A DNA stretch of 64,000 nt from Diphasiastrum complanatum (taxonomy: Eukaryota; Streptophyta; Lycopodiopsida; Lycopodiales; Lycopodiaceae). Both the position numbers and the translations under genes were made by a program. Under the pieces are notes generated by a model, which did no database searches, was not told the DNA's origin, and saw nothing but the letters and a program-made list of their open reading frames with translations. Every line of letters begins with the position of its first letter. Within the stretch, counting starts at the first letter, position 1. Positions 57,801-64,000 of the stretch are shown piece by piece. The DNA lies in the NCBI GenBank assembly GCA_029204225.1, contig CM055102.1:6276820-6340819 (forward strand). Reading direction: 5' to 3'.

Positions 57801-60800
57801 TTGCGCATGCATTTCTTTTGTCCATGTTTGTTGTCATCATAGTTGCCTGTTCCGGAATCTGACAAAATCTGGCCAGCACATCCATCCCTCAATCGGTCAC
57901 CCTCTTTCAGCTAGGCGCACTCTCGAGAAAATCCCAAAACCAAACCGTCTGAAAAGTGGGGCCCTGCTGCGTTTCTTTTTTTTTTAATCATAATACTCGT
58001 TCCTTACCAGTACAGTACAGGATGTACAGTACGTTCTGAGACATGTTGGTCGGAACAAGTTTCCAAGATTAATAGTAAGCAGTACCAACTAAACATAGAA
58101 TTAGTGAACCGTTAACGATTCACCACAGTTCTGAGAACTGTACAGTGAACCGTACGGTTCTTTAAAAATTTTGCCCAGAACCATGGTGAACCGTACTGAA
58201 TAATTAATTAATTAATTTATTTTATTTTATTTTGTCCCACCCCCAAAAATAGCCCAAAAAATGCTAAAAAATGCCAAAAAAATTTCAGAAAAAGCAGATT
58301 CTCCCTACTTAGATTATTTACTTCAAATGATTTAATCTCCCAAATTGATAAGAGAGAGGGAGACAGAGAGAGGGACAAAAACGAGCTTTGAGGGGTTTTG
58401 GGGGGATATTTAGGAAAATTAATTAATTATTTTTTTACATGAACCGTACCATGGCTCAAGCCTTCCACGGTTCCCAGAACCCACGGTTCATGAGCAATAG
58501 ATAACTTTAGTTGCATAGAACCCCCGGTTCTGAGAGAGGGACAAAAACGAGCTTTGAGGGGTTTTGGGGGGATATTTAGGAAAATTAATTAATTATTTTT
58601 TTACATGAACCGTACCATGGTTCAAGCCTTCCACGGTTCCCAGAACCCACGGTTCATGAGCAATAGATAACTTTAGTTGCATAGAACCCACGGTTCTGGG
58701 AACCGTGGGTTCTATGCAACTAAAGTTATCTATTGCTCATTTATAGCAAAAAAATAAATTGGCAAAAATGCAAGAAACAGTAAGGAGTTGTACTGCGTTT
58801 AAATTTTGTTGTTAAACTAGTTGGGCTACGGTACCATCATTTTTGGGGGAGCAATACTGGCAATAAATTTGGGCTACAATACATTCATAATTTCATGTAA
58901 TCTTTGGGACATAATTGGGCTATGGTATCCCAATTGTTTTTCTTTTGGGAACCATTATTGGTTTGATTTTCAAATGCAAACATCCATTCGCAATTTGGCA
59001 AAAGAAAAAATTCAGCCTAAGAGCAATCAGCAATCAGCACTACTATTTCTTGAATTTTTATGGGCATACCTCAGTATCATACAATTTGTGGGCCAATTTT
59101 GTTACATTACATCCTAATACCATCATTCATGGATTCTTCTATTGACATCACAGCCATAGAAAAATTCAATGGGGATAATTTCCATATGTAGAAACAGGAC
59201 GGTCCTACTGGCAAAAAATCTGTAAGATGTCATTACTAAGGCTGAAATTAAGCTAGAAGCAGATCAACTTGCAATTGCTAGATAGAGGCAAAAATATGGC
59301 AAAGCTCGTGCCACCCATTGCATTGCACTTGTGAGAGTTCTCATATTTCTCACATTAGCATAGCAAGTAACTCTAAGGAAGCTTGAGACATCTGGACTAG
59401 ATTGGACGAACTTCGAAGTCAAAGATGTAAGCTCGAGGCTGTTGTTGAGACAGAAATTTTTCTCTTACAAGATGGATGAATCAAAGCCTATGCTATGTTG
59501 CATCGAAATGATGTTCTGCAGGTGGCGTGTTTCGGAATGTCAGAACGAAGAGGAAAAAAAACTTAAATCTTTTCATTTACAACCAGTGGAACCATTAGAA
59601 GACATGTAAACTCGGAGCAATAGTAAGCTTCAAAATCTAGGGAACTTTATTGTACGCAGTGCATCTATGTCAAGTTAGTGAGTCCTTGTCATGCCTTCTC
59701 AATCATATCAAGGCCAAAGCTTGCATTTAAAATATCTAGAGCGTTGAGAGGAAATAAAACGTCACGAGGATCAAGTTTCGTCACTTTGGAATTTGGAATT
59801 CGAATGTCATGAGGATCAAGTTTTGTCAAGCAGAACTTCACTCCTATCAATCCACAAGTAAAGCCAAATCAGAAAAATCACCAATCTAGTGACAAGGATT
59901 CTTCTTCGAAATCCAATATTGTTTGCAATTATTGCCAAAAAAAGGAGGATATGATTAAGGACTACAGAAATCTACAAGCCAGTCAATAACAAGTCAATAT
60001 TACTGAAGCTGACTCAAAGAAATCAGACAATCTAGAGAATCCCTTTAAGGCAAAACATGAAGATACTCAAGATCTTGGATCTAGTACATAGATTCTGGCA
60101 CAACACAGCACATGAACAGTCATAGAGATTGGTTTGTTAAAATAATTATTGGCTTGGAAGTAGTAATCCACACCAAACCTATTCAACAAACAACAACTTC
60201 AAATTCACATTTCGAGATGATCTTAAGCATAGGATCAAGCTTTAGACTATGTTGGAAGATTGCTAGAATGAAACCTAGGCACAGTCCTATTCATAGCCCC
60301 ACAAGTTTGAGGACACAAGTTTGAGGACATGTTTTTCCTTGAAAACCTAACCTCTAGCTATGATCTCTCAAGTCTATGAGTGTCTACTATTTTAAGTCTT
60401 ACTCTTTGAGCACAATCCTATACATAGCCCCACAAGTTTGAGGACACATGTTTTTCTACAAACCCTAACCTCTAACAACGAAGGAGGCCCTGCTAGAATA
60501 CGTCTTATTGGAGTATTCGTATCAAAAACAAGAGAGACTTACAATTATTGCAAATATAGTTTGTTTCAAGCAAAAAGACTATGACAGTCTATCTTTCAAT
60601 TTGTCACATTTCCAACAAACTAAAAAAAAAACTCCCAACAAAATACTGGTTTTTCCAATATACTTAGACAATTTCTATATAGAGGATGCTTCCAATCCAT
60701 AAATGTTGATGTGGGTAGAGCTCGCCTGTGTAGATATGCTTTTGAGGAGACCATCAAATGTCTAGGAAAATTACTCCTCATACTTGAAAAACAACATGCA

Positions 60801-63800
60801 CCACCCATCCCCCCCCCCATGCAAGGTAGTGCATTTTATGAAACTTTTGAATAAGGGAACTAAAGAGATTCACATTAGTCAAGGAGAACGAATGATTTAA
60901 ATCCTTCAACTGCTCTACAGAGTGGTGTATAATTGATTTCTAATGCTGCTCGCATTGCAACTAGTGTTTGAACATTGGCCAGAATTGGTTTCTGCTTCTT
61001 TCAAGATGAAAAAAAAAAACCAGGTCTTTATCCTAGCTCAAAAAATCTATAGGGGTAAGAGGCTTTGTTGAAAGATTCTTGATGCTAGGCACCCCTACAG
61101 GATGAAGACGAAATAAACACCATTCTTCATGATATACGAATATAATCACTCTCCTTTTCTATTCCCAATATGTATACCCTTATTCACAGTATATAGAGAA
61201 GCATATTTTGATCCTATTTGAACATCTCATTATTTGTCATGATTTCATATGTACCTTCAACCCTCCACATGGTCCTAATCACATGTCTTATGCTGAATTT
61301 GCCCAATGGAGCCAATTAAAAGACAGAAACTCTCCTGATTGATGCATCTAATATCTTGTTTGACTTCAAGCACCATACTTGGTCCCAAGTCATTGATAGA
61401 CTAGGACCATCGTTTATGTTTTCCAAACTAGATCGACCCCACTCTCTTTATGGATGAACCTATAAATGATAGATAACTTTGGCTTCACGGGCTCTGAAAA
61501 CCATAGTCTAGCCCTTCTCAATTTCACCTTCCTCAGATTGATATGCCTGAAAAGAAGCACAGTCTACATCATAAATAGTTCTCTAATTTCTCGATCATCT
61601 ATACAGAATCTTATTTAGCCATGACCTGATTAGGAAAACTTGAGTAGCCTGAAAAGGTCCACGAATAAGCGTTCCAATGCCAAATTCCCACACTTCGTGA
61701 TGTTCCTTTGAAATGAAATTTCAATGGAACCGTCTCCTTGCAAGATCCCCCTCCTTTTATCACAACCTCAAAGCACCTCAAAGCACAATGCAAACTACAT
61801 TTCCAAAACTTGGACAATGACAAAGCCATGAGGCAGATGAAAGGAAGCCAATTGAACTGGTTTAAGTATGGAGAACTTCCCTTCTTCATTTTTCTTTCGT
61901 TATCTTAATAAACACCAATTCAATAACAATACCTTTCTTCTCTCAATATATGGAAAGAATTGTGTAATCCTTGCCAAAATGTTAGGCACTTCCAACATCA
62001 CTTTTCCTAACTAATCAGCCCTCATCACTATATCCTAACTTTCTACAAACCTTTTGTGAAGTCAACCATTCTTTAGATCCAATCGATAGAAAAACACTCA
62101 ACCAGCCTCTCCTTATCAAAGAACTTTACTTTGCCATTGAGCAGACTGCCACGAGCAAAACACCTGGGATAGATGGAGGAGTTCTTGGACTCTTTGCTAG
62201 CCATTGGAATACGCTTGGGTCTTGCACTTCTCGACACAAACTACAAGGCCACCCTCTTGGGCTCCTTCTCTTGTTGAGTTTTTGAGGAGCTCATCAATGA
62301 TGCCCAAGAATAAAAATGCAAGAAAAGGATCTCAGTCCTCTTTCCATGCTCAATAATCCCTATAAGGTTGTAGCCAAAATGATTGCTAGTAGGCTTTCTC
62401 TCATTTTGGCAAAAATCATCTCTAAAGAGTGATATGGTTTTTTCAGAGGCAAAAGTATCATCAACACTATATTGAACATCTGATCAATTTTTTCACATGC
62501 TTCTAACTTTTCATCTAAAGCAAATGCCTTCACTAGACAAAGAATTGATTTAGACAATACCCTCACTAGAGTTGATTGGAACCATACTTTCCACTTCTGC
62601 AAATAAGTTGTTGTCCTTGATAACTTCCTCAAATTGAACCAAGCCATGTGCAACAACACTAGTTCCAACATTAAAAATTTCTTTTAATGGCCTCATCTCT
62701 AAGTAACTTCCAAATAACATATGGCATCAGACAAGGATGCCCACTTCCTCCCTTGTTATTCACCAATCTAATGAACTTCTATCTTTTGCCATTCACAATG
62801 CAATCAGACTCGAGCATTGTCCCTTCAGTCACCCCAAGAGGTCTCTTGGCTCATCAATATTTTGCAAATGACACTACCCTATGTGCAACTTACTTAAGAT
62901 CATTGATCACCTTTGCACATGTTCTACCATCAAAACACAGCACAAAGAGTCTATTGAATATCATTACCAAAAGGATCAGAACCTTCCTTTTGAACAGCAA
63001 AAAGCCCTTCTTTCTTGAAAAATCTGCCTTACTCCTACCAAAGATGGTGGACTTGGCACCCTTGACCCTTAGCTCAAAAATAAATTTATTATTCTTAAGC
63101 ATCCAGTTGGACTTAAGGAGCTTACTCAACTCTAAAACTCCTCCCTTTAGCACTATCTATCTGATTGCTGAACAGTTCCCTTTCTGGTTAAACCAACTCC
63201 CTCTCTGCCTTCTCATATATGCTACAGGGATAAACAACAATTAAAAAGACCCGTCCATCAGCTACAATATTTCTGGAACTCAGATCTGTGCTATATTCGA
63301 ATACTCCATCTAATGTCAATGTCAATCAGCCAAGAGTCATGTATCCCTCTTCTGCGTCTCCAACAAGAGTCGTCTCCTAGCTCAAAAGTATCTCCACCAG
63401 TTATGTGAGTTTGAGGCTGTTTTTTGTGACTATGTAATAGAAAGGGAAGTCTTGAATGTTAAATAGGGAGTACACTTTGCTAGGAACCCCATTTCATTTT
63501 GAGCTTATTGTTTCTGATCCTCCAGTTAATGTACATTTCATTTATAAAAAAATATCTTTCTACTGTCGTTAACAACAAGAAAAAAGTAGAGATTTCTGAA
63601 AATAGAGATCATTTGGTTCATCAAAATGCTCCTAAAGAGCTGTCAAACAACAAGAACACAGGCATCCATATTATCATTTTCTTAGCCCACTCCTACCAAC
63701 AATCAAGAAAAGATGAGGTAGTGACTGAAGGAGCACATATACCAGTGCCAGCAGCAGTGACGGCCTGTCGCCATTTCTTATCCTGAACATCGCCTGCTGC

Positions 63801-64000
63801 AAATACGCCTGAAACACTTGTTTGTGTAGTCCCTGGCTTTGTCAGCACATAACCATCAGCATCAGTCTTCAACTGCCCATTCAAAAACTTTGTAGCAGGT
63901 TCATGGCCGATAGCAAAAAAGAGGCCAGCAACTGGTAAATCTGTGACGGTCTCAGCCAGCACATTTCTAACTTTCAATCCCCCAAGAAGACCTCTCTCGT
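54755..64000 (-). CDS. NTR: NADPH-dependent thioredoxin reductase, 3' part (two exons, partial)
   Basis: The gene enters from the right edge. Exon 63743-64000 encodes 85 codons plus one base: the C-terminal FAD/NADPH region with [15 protein letters not shown], the [19 protein letters not shown] motif that contacts FAD, and [10 protein letters not shown]. It ends at G followed by a GTATATG donor (intron from 63742). The final exon is 54755-54825, after a TTGCAG acceptor at 54826-54831. It completes the split Gly codon and adds [18 protein letters not shown], ending in TAG, 22 codons as in Arabidopsis NTRA/NTRB. The enzyme reduces thioredoxin h/o with NADPH in cytosol and mitochondria. [15 protein letters not shown] and the absence of a C-terminal thioredoxin domain point to NTRA/NTRB, not plastid NTRC. 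The N-terminal part, including the CxxC centre, lies outside. The intron of 8917 bp is full of retroelement debris on the opposite strand. Confidence 0.93.
56101..56295 (+). pseudogene. Coiled-coil-like repeat remnant within the intron
   Basis: A + strand frame gives [16 protein letters not shown], a [21 protein letters not shown] and [10 protein letters not shown], with MDKL recurring about every 17-24 residues in a Lys/Glu-rich, heptad-like context. Two in-frame TAG codons interrupt it. No family is recognised. The - strand frames that read as Ser/Leu repeats are shadows of it. It may be a fragment of a repetitive coiled-coil gene. Confidence 0.35.
56815..56905. repeat. GC-rich patch with inverted G/C runs
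   Basis: An isolated GC-rich block in AT-rich DNA with runs such as TAGGGGGGCG, ACCCCCCACC, CCGGGGGGCT and CCGCCCCCCG. The runs can pair (GGGGGG with CCCCCC) or form G-quadruplexes on either strand. No coding frame was recognised. Confidence 0.6.
57542..57760 (+). other. Unrecognised 72-codon frame
   Basis: An ATG-started frame with balanced composition ([33 protein letters not shown]). It looks more protein-like than its neighbours, but no family is recognised, no flanking exon was found, and it lies in the intron on the opposite strand. It may be a fragment of an unrelated gene or retroelement. Confidence 0.25.
58366..58697. repeat. 166-bp tandem duplication
   Basis: Copies at 58366-58531 and 58532-58697 begin GAGAGAGGGACAAAAACGAG and end CGGTTCT. 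Only two differences were seen: GGCTC versus GGTTC, and CCCCCGG versus CCCACGG. Both contain GAACCGTACCATGG and CCACGGTTCC motifs, related to GAACCGTACGGTTC upstream at about 58156. Confidence 0.95.
58656..58740. repeat. Perfect palindrome, 40-bp arms, 5-base loop
   Basis: The left arm 58656-58695 (starting ATGAGCAATAGATAAC) is exactly complementary to the right arm 58701-58740; the loop is CTGGG. The left arm is the end of the second duplicate unit, so the right arm looks like an inverted copy of part of that unit. Confidence 0.97.
59140..60330 (+). pseudogene. Copia gag-protease remnant inside the intron
   Basis: Gag-like text starts [11 protein letters not shown] near 59158, continues [14 protein letters not shown] at about 59240 and [18 protein letters not shown] near 59440. 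A degraded zinc knuckle [17 protein letters not shown] is at about 59920, and [10 protein letters not shown], the block after the protease DSG motif, is at about 60108. Many stops and frame changes; nothing downstream of the protease remains. It resembles the gag of the element at 20690. Confidence 0.6.
60279..60475 (+). repeat. Direct repeat of about 60 bp
   Basis: The phrase CCTATTCATAGCCCCACAAG at 60288 recurs as CCTATACATAGCCCCACAAG near 60417. Both are followed by TTTGAGGACACA and, after a T-run, by ACCCTAACCTCTA or AACCTAACCTCTA. The spacing is about 129 bases. Confidence 0.7.
61900..63250 (+). pseudogene. LINE (L1-type) reverse transcriptase remnant
   Basis: RT motifs of plant L1 elements are visible in shifting frames: [20 protein letters not shown] near 62355, [16 protein letters not shown] near 62430, [18 protein letters not shown] near 62710 and [10 protein letters not shown] near 62850, where the catalytic FADD reads FAND. 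The block after the active site runs to about 63240 in one frame. Earlier scraps at about 61250-61900 ([14 protein letters not shown]) could belong to the endonuclease part. It lies in the intron, antisense to the gene. Confidence 0.75.
63743..64000 (-). CDS. Penultimate exon of thioredoxin reductase (runs off the window)
   Basis: The frame is open to the window edge ([11 protein letters not shown] at the start), so the true 5' border is outside. Reading past the donor gives ICAPSV and a stop, which is intron sequence. The exon has no stop or frameshift and keeps every recognisable family motif for this region. Confidence 0.95.

Noticed and set aside
58821-59145. Hydrophobic frames resembling a membrane protein
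   Set aside because: The hydrophobicity comes from T-rich sequence with repeated GGGCTA(C/T)GGTA words; two overlapping frames show it equally and no homology is recognised.
60340-60480. CCCTAACCTCTA strings as interstitial telomere repeats
   Set aside because: Only single CCCTAA units occur, as part of a 60-bp direct repeat; there is no tandem TTTAGGG array.
63693-63742. Extension of the thioredoxin reductase frame past the donor
   Set aside because: After AAGTG the frame reads ICAPSV to a stop, unlike the family; the conserved CMAAL continuation is found at 54825 in the correct phase.

Overview
The window is land-plant nuclear DNA from a large, repeat-rich genome. It is AT-rich and packed with nested, mostly decayed LTR retrotransposons. 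It carries one recognisable host gene, at the right edge, whose exons lie almost 9 kb apart. Low gene density, a very long repeat-filled intron and old Copia, CACTA and DUF7869-type remnants would fit a gymnosperm or another large-genome plant. No species-diagnostic marker is visible, so this placement is an inference.

Layout, left to right. 1-2.6 kb: no gene. 2.6-4.4 kb: + strand CACTA (En/Spm) remnant with DUF4218 and DUF4216 homology; a Transposase_21-like piece lies on the - strand at 6.2-6.4 kb, with Copia debris between. 6.6-16.5 kb: an internally deleted Copia element whose left LTR is split by a young, structurally complete Copia element (6708-13148) with an uninterrupted 1292-codon polyprotein, 655-bp LTRs differing at four positions, and a 5-bp target duplication. 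16.5-20.6 kb: Ty3/gypsy-like gag remnants, a (TC)47 microsatellite and LTR-like segments. 20.7-30.7 kb: three decayed + strand Copia bodies in series, the first two apparently fused. 30.7-31.2 kb: a - strand integrase scrap. 31.2-35.6 kb: a - strand Copia element with unusual LTR termini (AGTT...AAGT instead of TG...CA). 35.8-38.5 kb: an LTR fragment abutting a + strand Copia fragment. 38.5-41.1 kb: unrecognised, exon-like pieces. 41.1-46.1 kb and 47.3-51.2 kb: two - strand Copia derivatives that lost the reverse transcriptase but keep long open frames; a DUF7869-like remnant lies between them. 51.2-53.3 kb: Copia and LINE scraps. 54.8-64 kb: the 3' end of an NADPH-dependent thioredoxin reductase gene (- strand). 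Its last two exons are separated by an intron of about 8.9 kb that holds a Copia gag remnant, a LINE reverse transcriptase remnant, a 166-bp tandem duplication and a 40-bp-arm palindrome.

Functionally, only the thioredoxin reductase (cytosolic/mitochondrial NTRA/NTRB type) is a cellular gene, and only the element at 6708-13148 looks as if it could be, or recently was, self-mobile. No tRNA, rRNA, CRISPR array or bacterial-type operon was seen.
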